Assembly (NCBI GenBank): GCA_004325065.1
Contig: PITI01000547.1
Location: 1 to 11,008 of the forward strand
Direction: 5' to 3'
DNA from: Hamiltosporidium magnivora
Taxonomy: Eukaryota; Microsporidia; Dubosqiidae
Length of the DNA: 11,008 nt
The position numbers were made by a program, and so were the translations under genes. Shown here one piece after another: positions 1-10,100 of this stretch. The notes beneath the pieces were generated by a model that did not search any database, was not told the DNA's origin, and saw only the letters and a list, made by a program, of their open reading frames with translations. Numbering within the stretch: the first letter of the stretch is position 1; each line of letters starts with the position of its first letter.

Positions 1-2160
1 AATTTTAACGTTATTAATTATATTCTAATTTACTCATATCTTAGATTAAATAATAGAGAAATATTTGAATTTTACATACAATAATATCAGGCCTTTTACA
101 AAAAAACGTACCTTCTTAGTTTTTTTTTTTTAGAATTTTAACGATTCAAAGTATAAAAAACAATTATTATGTCTATAATTCTCATTATATAAATTTTCTT
201 ATATAAATATCAGCCATTTATTGTAAATATTGTAATATATAAACATTATGATCTTAATTCTAACTGATTTTTTTGAAATAATATCTTGATTATTTGTGTG
301 GTTGTAGATTTAAATTACAATGTAAAATGTTCAAATAAGTACTTAATAATTTTATTTTAAAAATTTAGTATGATTATATGCAATCATCCTACATAATCAT
401 GTTTAAAGGTTTTTTTAAAAATACTTTTTTGTGGTGAAAATGTAGAATTTGACTTGATTTTTATATTATACATTTTTTTTAGATCTAAAAAAAGGTTTCG
501 CATTGGTTTTAATTTTTATTTTACCAAGTAAACCTAAAAAACAAATTAAACTGTCCGATTTACTACTCCAATCTAAATAGCATAAGTCTGATTTTCTATT
601 ACTATTTTATTCAATATAGGAGCTAATAAATTTAATAAGCAAGGTTTTTTCTCGTTAAAACTACAACCAATATTTAATCCGTGTATGACATTATTGGCGA
701 ATTATAAGTTTGATAAAAATTCTTGTCTTTTGTAATGTTATCTTTATTATTATATATCGTGGAGTTTTCTATATTTGTTGCGACTCACAAAAATATCTGC
801 TTGCCTCTAGCATCTCACTTTACAGATATTTTAAGATTTTATTTAACCAGATATATATTTTCACAGCTTGAAATAGCCAATATTTTCAAGAAATGCCTAA
901 TGTTTTATGGATTATGTGAATGCACATAAATGAACAAAAGTACAACCTTTGATAATTTATTTCAGATGAGATATGTTGATATTTATTTTGAACGGTTTCT
1001 TTGGAATTAAATTTAGCCTAAAATTTTTCTTTTTCATTTATAAAAAAAATGTATAGTTTTAATTCCGAAATAAATTTCGAACTGGATTTATTTATAAATA
1101 GTTTCTTGTTTTAAGATATCTGTGATGTTTTTGTCTTCAAAATATTTTATATCTTAATAATAGTTATTTGCGCTACCAAGTCTATATTTCGTTTATATTT
1201 GAGCTTTTTCTATCCAAAAATATTATTTCTTATGTCATTAAGATAATAATTTTTCTAAATTTTGTAAAAAAAATTAACTTTGTTACAAACTGTGATTTAT
1301 GTACCCAAGGAAAATATATGTTAACCTGTATTTGACCTTATATCTTTTAAGCAATGATCTAATTAGAGTAAGTGTATACAGAATACAAATAAAAGAACAC
1401 TTATAATTTAAGATATTTGTATTTCCGGTTGGACATGCGTTCCCTACCACTAATTTCTTTCATAGTACACAAAATATTTTCATAAAAAGACATTTATATT
1501 TAAAACTTACTTACATTTGTATTTATACGTAACCAATATTATAACTTATCATTGATTATCATATTTCATCAATGTTAGAGCATTTGATGTAGATGATATC
1601 ATAAAGTATTTGGATTATACTGGAATCAATTATATAGCTTTATGAAGCTCATTTAAAACATTTCTGATCTTCATGTTCAACTTTTTCGATGAGGTTTATA
1701 CCTGGTTTTTCTATTCTAAGAAATTCGATTTACTAATAAGTTGTGTACATTCAGTGATTTTAAGGATTCGCGGATTCTAAAAAACAAATTTAATCTCATA
1801 ATTGTAAAGTTTATTGAGATCTTCGCTTCATTCTGAATTTTTATAGTATTTTCTTCTCAGCATATCATTCAATAAGTCAGAATTTAAGTTTCTATTTAGA
1901 TTCATATATCACCGAGTTTAATATTTTCTCTTATTTGTGTTTTCCCATATTTGATAAAAAAAATATTTTAAAACATATATTCGTGAATAAAAAGATTTGG
2001 CCATAAGTTATCAGCAGATATCGGATTTTTATTATGTTATATTTAAGTAATAAAAACTAATCCCCTTGAAAATAAATCCAAAGAATGTGCTTAATTATAA
2101 TCTTAAACATATGAATTATTAAAATAACTTTTTATAAAGTCTTAATTTTTCACTTAAAGA
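1..2160. other. AT-rich intergenic stretch with no supportable gene
   Basis: This stretch is very AT-rich, with frequent poly-A and poly-T runs, and all six frames are broken by stops. The longest open frame is on the plus strand (ATG at 735, stop ending at 929, 64 residues). It has no CCC-type start motif, no recognisable family and a length expected by chance in such sequence. Short protein-like fragments, for example minus strand 1649-1729 (27 codons), could be remains of decayed genes but cannot be assigned. I saw no tRNA or rRNA signature. For a normally gene-dense microsporidian genome this is a long empty region, which suits an expanded, decaying intergenic area next to a dead retroelement. 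Confidence 0.6.
370..400. repeat. Imperfect inverted repeat (hairpin)
   Basis: The arms ATGATTATATG (370-380) and CATAATCAT (392-400) pair over nine bases with one bulged A, around an 11-base spacer. In sequence this AT-rich such a hairpin can arise by chance. It has no neighbouring gene to suggest a terminator or regulatory role. Confidence 0.35.
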
Positions 2161-2409
2161 TTATAGAGTTTTAATTTGATGGTCGGGGAGGATAACCATA
2201 TATAAAACTTTCTGGTTGGCAATGTGTATGTTAATATCATTGTTTGGAATTTTGGTGGAAATAAAACCATACCCAATATTCGGCTGTTCCATGAGTGTTT
2301 GTATGAGAAGGAGAAGGTCTAAGAAATAGCGACACTTTTTTTACAAATTGTATTTATGTAACGAATTGGCCACGGCTAAACGTGTAGGTGATTGCCATAT
2401 AAACCATGA

Positions 2410-2434
2410 AAGCCTAATCTAGCTCACTTGGCTT
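2410..2434 (+). repeat. Hairpin A with AAGCC/GGCTT stem
   Basis: AAGCC (2410-2414) pairs with GGCTT (2430-2434). The stem can extend inward by two A-T pairs with a bulged T (AAGCCTAA against TTGGCTT). It lies in the GC-richer leader and has the same stem bases as a second hairpin 62 bases downstream. Confidence 0.45.
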
Positions 2435-2475
2435 AGAATGCTTAGCGCCTGGTGATATAAAAATGAAACCCTCTA

Positions 2476-2490
2476 AAGCCGGGAAGGCTT
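2476..2490 (+). repeat. Hairpin B with the same AAGCC/GGCTT stem
   Basis: AAGCC (2476-2480) and GGCTT (2486-2490) pair perfectly around a five-base loop, GGGAA. The flanks extend the stem with a bulged A (CTAAAGCC against GGCTTAG). The G/C pairs and short purine loop make it more stable than the AT-rich palindromes elsewhere. The stem matches that of hairpin A, which suggests a repeated structural unit in the leader RNA. Confidence 0.5.
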
Positions 2491-2601
2491 AGCAGCAGTT
2501 TATACTCTTAGTATGCTAGTGCAATGTCCTGTCAGCCCCCATGTAAGTCTCTGAAATATATCTTAGCTAGAAGTTTATTGAGGTCAGTAAATGTAGAGTA
2601 G

Positions 2602-2880
2602 GTAGGAATGCTGCATGTCTTTCGGGAGCCCAGGGTAGGTTTGGGTTTTCAATCGCACTATATGCAACGGAAATAGAACAAACACCGGGCAACTACCTCA
2701 CTAATAAACTGTGAGCTACATAAGTATTAGATTAAAGGCTTTAGAACTTAGGTATCGCAGGGTTTTGATGTAGTGTTAGAGCAACAGTTATTTATGCTAA
2801 ACTTAGAACTGCGTTAATGCCAACAAAAAACAAATGTAACACTTGCCACTGTTTTAAAAAGCTGTGGTGTTTTTAAATAG
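2602..2880 (+). pseudogene. Decayed N-terminal part of a non-LTR retroelement protein
   Basis: No single frame stays open, but neighbouring frames give protein-like pieces in order. Frame from 2602: a stretch containing GLGFQSHYMQRK, a TAG at 2674, then NKHRATTSLINCELHKY to a TAG at 2728. A second frame from 2723: IRLKALELRYRRVLM to a TAG at 2771. Back in the first frame: LEQQLFMLNLELR, a stop, then a stretch ending SCGVFK with TAG at 2878-2880. The basic QRKxNKHRATT and KALELRYR blocks resemble, as I remember it, the N-terminal region of reverse-transcriptase proteins repeated in microsporidian genomes. No alignment was run. At least one frameshift (near 2723) and several in-frame stops make it nonfunctional. 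The C-terminal remnant of the same family lies just downstream on the same strand, which supports the reading. Alternative: an unrelated decayed gene. Confidence 0.42.
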
Positions 2881-2940
2881 AAAAATATTCTTCTATTTTT
2901 GCTGTTTATTTAAAATAAATTTTTTATTTAAATTTATTTT
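2875..2940. repeat. AT-rich spacer with two inverted repeats at the deletion junction
   Basis: AAATAGAA (2875-2882) pairs with TTCTATTT (2891-2898), and AAAATAAATT (2912-2921) pairs perfectly over ten bases with AATTTATTTT (2931-2940). Both hairpins sit between the two halves of the decayed retroelement, where the polymerase domain should be. They could mark the deletion breakpoint or be filler. In such AT-rich sequence, chance is also a fair explanation. Confidence 0.4.
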
Positions 2941-3555
2941 CTTAAAACCTTTTCCAAGGGCTTACGAGAAAGGAATATCAAGCTAAATGACGAAACAGTG
3001 TTCTGTTATATCCAGGATAAAAATGTATTTAAGGTTCAGAAAGAAAGTTTTAAAATTTTAAAAACCGTAGAAATTCGAAAGAGTATTCGGCAACTAGATA
3101 TAAAGAAATATATGGATAATCCAACGCAGAATTACATTGATTGTGGGTGGTATATAAATCTAATTAATTTTAAATGTAATTTTAAGTATCTAAAATCAAT
3201 TAAGAGTAATCATATTCAAGGAATCCTTGAAAATGAGTATCCATAAATAAGAGTAACATCAGAATAAAAACTTGTATCATAATGCAGAAGAATAGGCTAT
3301 GTCTTTGCAAAATCAAAAAATAATGTAAAGGTAAACTCATCCAGGTCGAAATTAATACATAAAAATCTCTTCGTTTTGTTAAAACAGTAGACTCGCAAAG
3401 TTCGAATTATTTACAAAGAGTCAAGAGTTAATTATACATTTAGGGTAGATTTAGGTCCTCATGAGATATATTTGAATGTTCTTATACTTAAATAACATAG
3501 AATGTAACTTTAGAAGCTTTAAATACAGTAAGAATAAAGACATATAGCTAGTCGA
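2932..3555 (+). pseudogene. Decayed C-terminal part of a retroelement reverse transcriptase (zinc and endonuclease region)
   Basis: The frame is open from 2932 to a TAA at 3244-3246 (104 codons), with no ATG near its beginning, so it is an internal piece of a longer protein. The block ERNIKLNDETVFCYIQDKNVF resembles a GNIxPxxEGLLxKLQDRNxF segment of the microsporidian family (from memory). Next comes LKTVE, where the family has KTVDHLA, and then the stretch ending IKSNHIQGILENEYP, followed after the stop by IRV; the family has a similar RSHSVQE...NE..EIRV segment. Downstream pieces continue in shifted frames: KLIQVEINT (3333-3359) matches the endonuclease LIEVGIT block, and YKESRVNYTFRVDLG (3412-3456) matches the YKCKTRIIPYVMTW block. 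The CxxC of the zinc segment is gone, and the expected endonuclease Glu reads Gln. Several stops confirm it is dead. Confidence 0.6.
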
Positions 3556-4115
3556 TAGTACTCAAAAAGACACAAAGTATATTTCATTTAAACCAAAACG
3601 AGTTTAATTGTCAAATACACTTCGCCCTATGAGAGATTAAAAAACCGATCGCTAGATGCTATACAAAGATCTGAGATAAATACTATACAGACACCTTTAA
3701 TAAAGATACATATTAAAGAATAAAGTTATTAGCAAAAAAATACTTAAATAAAAAATTATAAATTGCTATAATAGGACATGAGACAAAACATTGACCAAAA
3801 TATAAAAAAATTGGCGAATATAAAGGATTGTTAAATAAAATGAACAGAGGTTATATAAGTCGAGAAAATAACTTAGAAAATTTAATCATTATTTAATATT
3901 CTTTCTCTATTCTTTTTAAATAAAAAGATTTAAAAACTGTTAAATCTATTAAAAATCCCAATTAAAGAAATAGTCTTGCAACGAAGAATTAAATTCTTTA
4001 AATAAATAAATATAAAGTTAAAATAGAAAAATATAACCGTATAATATTTCGTTATCAAATATAAATAAGATATTAAAATTAATCATTTTTTTAATCAAAA
4101 TTTGTAGAAAAAACT
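3556..4115. other. AT-rich intergenic region, nothing recognised
   Basis: This is the stretch between the fading end of the retroelement remnant and the stop codon of the giant minus-strand gene. GC is about 17% in the line starting at 3721. All frames carry frequent stops; the longest ATG frame noticed is a few tens of codons (for example 3840, 18 residues). It contains the 3' flank of the giant gene. I could not pick a convincing polyadenylation signal, because A/T runs are everywhere. Confidence 0.6.
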
Positions 4116-7100
4116 TCATTCTACCCATCCATATTGCATTAAATAAAACATACTTACCTCATTATTTTTTGATTTATTTAAAGTATAAATGGCAGTATTT
4201 TTGTTTCTTTTAACAATTAGTTCGTATGCATTTTGAAACTTAATCATCTTTTTAGTGAAATAATTTAAGTGCTTTCTTAAATCGTAGCAGAAAAATACAA
4301 ATTTTAATAATGCTTCTAAAGTATCAAATTCTTTTTCCCGAGCCTTCTCACAATTTTTACTCACCATAAATGAAATAACTGGCCAAAAATTATTTGACAA
4401 TATTTCTTGTATCAATTCCTCATTAAAAGCGTATGATTTAATATTTTTATATTCCATACCTATTATTTTACTTATCTCATCTAATATTTTTATAAAAATT
4501 TCATTTTTAGAGAATATTTTCATATCAAATTTGTTTATCAAAAATTCGTTGAATAAAATATCCATTTTGTAACAAATAATTTTACACAAGCAATCCAAAT
4601 ACACTGAAATATTTTTACAGTATTTATATTTGAAATAAATAAAAAGTTCAAATTCCTTTTCCTCTAAATAAAGGTATGGCTTTTTTTTAAACAACAATAG
4701 ATTACAATTTGAATCCACTTTTTGCGAAATAATCGATTTATCAGCAGATTTCGACATTTTAAAAATTTGTTTTCTTATATTAAAATCTTCTGAATAGTCA
4801 GATAAATAAGAAATTTTTGAAAAAGAATTATCAAAATGAAAATTATCATATAAATAAAATCGAATAACTTGTAAAGATAAAGAATCAAAATGTAAAAAAT
4901 TATACACCATAAAAACATAAGTCAGAATAGATATTTTTCTATTAATTTCAGGCAATTTAAATTCTGAATATCTTTCTCTAACAGATTCTATTATTTCACC
5001 AATATCTTTAGTATTTTTTTTCTTTAAATAGAAATCCTTTTCTTCAAAAACAAAATTAATAAAATTAAGAAAAGAAACTTTTCCCAATGCAGTATTCAAA
5101 CAATATCCGCAAGCAAATAAAAATGAATAATCTAGAACCATGTCTGAACTTACAGTATTTTGATAAATACATTCTCCATTCTTACAGTTACGTTTGAAAA
5201 TATCTTTTTCAAAATTCATAAAATAAAAAATTAATTTATCTTGAACTCTTGTCATTTCATTTTCATTTTTATTTTCTTGAAAATATTTTCGATTAAAACA
5301 CTTGAAATCCATACAAGGATAAGCATCAATATTTGCATCTAAATCAGTTTCCACTTTCTCATTAGACAATGAAGATTCTGCCGTTTCATATGAACTTGAA
5401 CTACTTATTTGATCTGCAATATTTTTTAAAGATTCATTTGAGGAGCAATTTATCTTAGGATTAATAGATAAAGAATTTGGCGACTTTGTGTTTTTATTAT
5501 CTTCAAGTCCATAGTTGAAACCTTCTAAATGATTTCTTACAAACTGATCAATATTCCTTTTTTTAATAGTTTTAAAGAGTTCTTCTTTATAGTTTATAAG
5601 AGTTACTTTATTTGAGTGATAAAACATGAAATATTTAATTTCTAAGTTAGTATTACATTTTAAAAACCAATATAAACTTTCTATAATAAAACTTGGATTG
5701 TCATTATGCAGTTTTCTATTATTTTTCCTCAATTTTTTTTCATTGATTATATCTTTGGTCAATGATACTTTATTTGGATCTAAAAAATTTATAAAAAAAT
5801 GTGATAATAAATTTTTATAATCGATTTTTTTTTCTACGGTAAAATTTAATTTTGTTATTTTAAATCGTGATTTATAATATTTAAACGAATTATAGGGATT
5901 TTTTGATGATTTTGGATTTTCTTTTGAGAATGAATCTAGTTCCAAATTAAAATCAAAAACAAAATCTAAATACGTCTTAAAATCAAGTTTTTTAGTCTCA
6001 AAACCACTTATTAAATTACAAAAAATATATGTAAGATCTGTTTTTTTCAAGTAAGCCGGTAAACATGGAATATCTTCAAATAAATCACCAAAGAAATGTG
6101 GAAAGTAGGAATGAAAAACTGTTCGAGACGAGAATTTTTTTACTTGGTATAAAATTATTAATATTTCATTGACTATAAAACTAGAATATTTGTTATATTT
6201 TTCTGTTAAGTCAAAATCTGTATTTTTCATAAAAAAAATATTTTGTAAAATTCCAAGAATTCCATTTTCTATAAATAAATTTGCCAACTGCTTTTTCAAA
6301 CTATTTTCATCCATTTTAAAAATTTTTAGACACATTTTACAACAACACGGTTTTGATTTAAGTATTTTATAAATTAATTTTAAAATAATTAAAATATTGT
6401 TCTTGGTAATTCCATCAAACTTTTTTTCATTTAAATCTTTAATTTCTATAGGCACATCTCTTTTACATTCTTTTTTTACATCTAAAGGTTCAATTTTCTT
6501 ATTTTCACTTGTTTTTTTACATGGCAATTCAAAAGAAATTTTACTGCAAACCTCATTTTTTATTTCTTCAAATGAAATATCTCCTCTGTTATTCATAATA
6601 CTATCAATTAAATTTTGAAGTATCACCAATATAATTTCAACTATTTGATATTGTAGACACCTGTCTTGACAATAAATTATTCTCGTTAAAAAAAGTTCCC
6701 CATAATAATTTAAGTGCCACTCAAATTGATTTAAATTCGTTAAAATATTTATTTCACTTTGTTGTAAAATAAATGTAAAAAAATGGTTTAAAATATATTT
6801 TTTTGGAATAAATCTGACCAAATTAGGCATCAAGTGAAACATTCTAGTCAGATACAACAAAATATTCATATTTTTTGATTCTAAAGCTTTATAAAATAAT
6901 AATCTAACAATATATTTCTTGTCTTCCATATTTATATTACCTGATAAATCTAAATAATCACAAAATTTTGAGAATTTTTTACTTTCTCCTTTCATATTTA
7001 TATTCATAAAACATCTTTTAAATAACATTTCTTTATAAGAATCATCTTTACTACTGTAAAATAAAAATAAAAAATATTTTTTGTTAAATTCATTATCATA

Positions 7101-10100
7101 AATAAAGAAATTTAAAAGAATTAATACTTTTTTAAAAAAATCATTCGATATATTTTCATCTCCAATTATAGAAATAAGATTATTAAAATTAATTTGTGAA
7201 TAAATTTCTTCTTTGGTAAATAATTTGTATCTTTCTGAAATACACAAAATTGAAATATAAAAATCACAATAATCATCATAACTCACATTATTTTTATCGT
7301 TTATATTTGAAATTTGTTTATTGGAAATGGTTTTAATAAAAGAATTTAATTTTACTTTTTCAACATTCATTAAATATTTCTGACATGAAATTATTAATAA
7401 ATTTGTAGCTATCATATCAAAAAATCCTTCACAATCAAATAATTGAGGGTCAAATTCAGTTAAAAAAATTATTTGATAAATCATTAAAAATACAATTTTA
7501 CTTTTGTACTGAGCTTTTGATATAAAATAAAAGCAATTTACATGAAATAAATCATAATAAAAATTAAATTGAAGTTCATCTTCATCTTTATAACCTACTA
7601 AATAATCAATACACGCATATATTCTTGTATTCAATGTGTTATTAAAGAATGATTTTAAGAAGAAAGAATCCGGTAAAAAATCTTTGAAACCTTGAAGCGA
7701 AGAATAGTATTTATATTTTTTTAAAAATTTTGATAAAACTAAAAATGTATGAATAGAAGTTTTATCAAAATATTTTGCAAAGTATAAAACTATTTTATAA
7801 GATATTTCGTCTTTGATTTTATCAGAAAAATATTTTTCATTTATGTAATTTCGATATATTTTAAGAATATATTCAGTTGCCTTTTCTAAATCATCATTTT
7901 TATCTTTAAAGTTTGAAATATCTTTCTTAAGAACACTGAATAAATTATTAAAAAAAATTATAAGTTGATCCTTAATAAAGTTTATATCTGTACATTTTAA
8001 ATATTCTAAAACTAATGACATAATATCACAAATATAGAAATCTGAATCTGAAAGCATAGAAGATATTTCCTCAAAAACAAGGTTTTCGGAAGATTTGCTA
8101 CCGCTTTCTATAGGATAACTTTTAAACTTACGAATAAAATCCAAAGTTCGTAGATAAGAAAGTTCATGGGATTTTTCAAAAATAGATTGTTTATATTCTT
8201 CATCTTCTAAATTCGAATTCCCGGGTTTTTGTTCTGTTGGTGGGTTTTTTGGTTTCCTTAGATAATCATGTTTCCTATAAAATCTTGAAATAAATTTTAA
8301 ATAGGTTTTAAAAAATCCTAAATATATTTTGCATCTCTCTTTGGTAAATAAATTTCCATCTTTGTTTAAAATTTCGAAAAAATCGGTAAATCTTAGAATT
8401 CTACAAAATATTTCAATTGCATCCACGTCAAAAGTACATGAAAATGTTTTTTGATTGTGTATTTTTTCAAAAAGAATTATTTTCCTTTCGATTTCTAAAA
8501 AAATAGATTCTAAAATTAAATAATTGTTATATTTGTTTGAAATATGTGAATCTATTGCCTCTAAAACACGGATATTTATTTTTTTATCGAATGAAAAATA
8601 TGAAGACATCAAATCGAATATATCCATGTAAAGCGAATCAATTTTTACAGCTTTGTCATCAATAAAATTTATATAATTCGAATACAAAAATTGGTAAAAT
8701 GTTGAAAATTTTGAGTTAAATTCGTGGAAAATTAATCTTTCTGATTCTGTAAATATTGAATTCACAGAAGAAAAGGATTTTTTTTTGATTCCATAATAAT
8801 TTAAAGATCTTTGATTGTAAATAAAATATTTTCTTTCATTTACTAAAGCAATTTCAATAAGCTTTTTTATGGTCAAACACCATATATCTTGGTTGAAATA
8901 ATTTTTAAAAATCCATAAAATTTCACTATTAAAAATTTCAGAATATTTTTCCCAGAGTATAATAAATGGAAAATCAGTGCAAGTAAATACATCAAACATA
9001 ATATGAATGCACTTAACATAAATCTCAGGAACATTTCTAAGTTCCAAAATACATTTAGTAAAAATTTCGTAATGTTTTAGTAAATATTGTTTTCGAATAA
9101 CAAAATATTCATTAAAAAACGTTGTGAATTCCTGATAAATTGCTATATCATTCAGATTTTGATTATCTAAAAATTTAAAAAGTTTTATAAATGAAAACTT
9201 AACTGTATCATTGAAAAAACGGATATTATTCTTGTAAAATATTTTTAAAAAATTAATAATTTCTAATTTATAAGCTTCATCAAACGAAATATTTTTAAAA
9301 ATTATATGAATGGTATTAAAAAGAGAATTATACTGTTGATTATGTACATCGAGTATTGGCGTTTTCAATGCATGATTATGAAAATTAAGTTCATTGTAAA
9401 ATAAGACAATAATTTCTTTAAATAAATTATCCTCGCCTTGAAATTGAAATTCATGGAATTTAAAAATGCTAAAAATTAAATTTAAAAAATTTTCTTTTGT
9501 TTGTTTTTCTTCCGACGAATTTTGCATTTTAGTAATAAAATTAACAAATTTCATTTTTCCGTTGTCTGATTCTTTAATAAAATTAAATACAAAAATAATC
9601 TTTTCTGTTAACGAGTTTGATGATTTTTTATTAACGAAATCCAAAAGCTCTTTATCATAAATTCTTAGACAAATTTTATTTTCTGAGACAAAAAACTGAC
9701 TCATAAAAAAAAATTCTAATATTTGAATTGACAAATCTCTAATTAAAGTATCCTCTTTATAATAAGTTTGTATTATTTCAGTCAACGAATATACGTCAAC
9801 TGTGTAGTACGCGTCATTAGAAGGTTTAAATTTATTTGGGAGAATTTTCAAAGCCAACGAAATTCCATATAAAAGTGAAGAAATAAAATTTTTTTTGTCG
9901 TTTAAAAATACTTGTATTTTACAAAATAAAATCACTTTCATTGCCTTTTCTTTGTCAAGTTTAATGATATAAGGAACATAGGTATCAAAATATGTATCAA
10001 GATTCAATTCAGTATTTATATGTTTTTTCATATTTTTATATTCTTCTGGTATTTCTAGACTTGTGATATAATTTTTATCCGTTAAATATTTGAAATACGA

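Larger units (their letters stand above)
2160..2600 (+). other. GC-richer island, probable leader of a decayed retroelement
   Basis: Base composition changes sharply here: the 60-base lines starting at 2401, 2461 and 2521 are about 40-43% GC by direct count, and the line at 3721 is 17%. No long reading frame exists. Two overlapping short open stretches, 2180-2326 (49 codons) and 2206-2319 (38 codons), match nothing I recognise. From about 2400 there are two hairpins with the same AAGCC/GGCTT stem (2410-2434 and 2476-2490) and three copies of GCTTAG. The island runs into sequence resembling the N-terminal part of a non-LTR reverse transcriptase, so the likeliest reading is the element's structured 5' leader plus older debris. 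This is inference; an unrelated decayed insertion is possible. Confidence 0.4.
2602..3555 (+). mobile_element. Dead, internally deleted non-LTR retrotransposon remnant
   Basis: N-terminal-like pieces (2602-2880) and C-terminal-like pieces (2932 to about 3555) of one microsporidian reverse-transcriptase family lie in the correct order on the plus strand, only about 50 bases apart. The reverse-transcriptase core, normally several hundred residues containing the catalytic YxDD-type motif, is absent between them. The family as I know it ends in a Cys/His zinc-binding segment followed by a restriction-like endonuclease, which places it with R2/CRE-like elements. The copy therefore cannot encode polymerase activity. 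The boundaries are uncertain: the 5' end may reach back into the leader at 2160-2600, and the right end fades out. I see no poly-A tail or target-site duplication. Confidence 0.5.

Noticed and set aside
735..929. 64-residue plus-strand reading frame (ATG at 735), followed directly by another in-frame ATG at 930 and open to 1010
   Set aside because: The length is expected by chance in DNA this AT-rich, there is no CCC motif, and no family is recognised. A decayed gene cannot be excluded.
1649..1729. Minus-strand stretch of 27 codons with a protein-like composition (contains EKPGINLIEKVEHEDQK)
   Set aside because: Too short to separate from chance, flanked by stops in all frames, and no known family comes to mind.
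2535..2564. CCCCC followed by ATGTAAGT, resembling a microsporidian start motif with an intron directly after the ATG, and a possible 3' splice site at TTAG about 24 bases on
   Set aside because: Splicing there would not restore an ATG-led open frame, since it gives ATC and later stops. It lies inside decayed, probably noncoding sequence, so the match is treated as coincidence.
2160..2880. Ribosomal RNA fragment as an explanation for the GC-rich island
   Set aside because: No conserved small- or large-subunit rRNA block could be recognised on either strand, and protein-like pieces explain the right half better.
3395..3425. GTTCGAAT resembling the internal B box of a tRNA gene
   Set aside because: The bases around it do not form a T-stem, and no acceptor stem, anticodon arm or A box can be placed.
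4116..4300. Possible HECT, kinase or other catalytic domain at the C-terminus of the giant protein
   Set aside because: None of the conserved residues of these domains is visible in the last 400 residues, and the noncoding sequence after the stop shows no continuation in another frame.
5626..9660. Several plus-strand reading frames of 64-73 codons (5626, 6169, 6397 and 9466)
   Set aside because: They are antisense shadows of the giant minus-strand gene, without start motifs or recognisable content.
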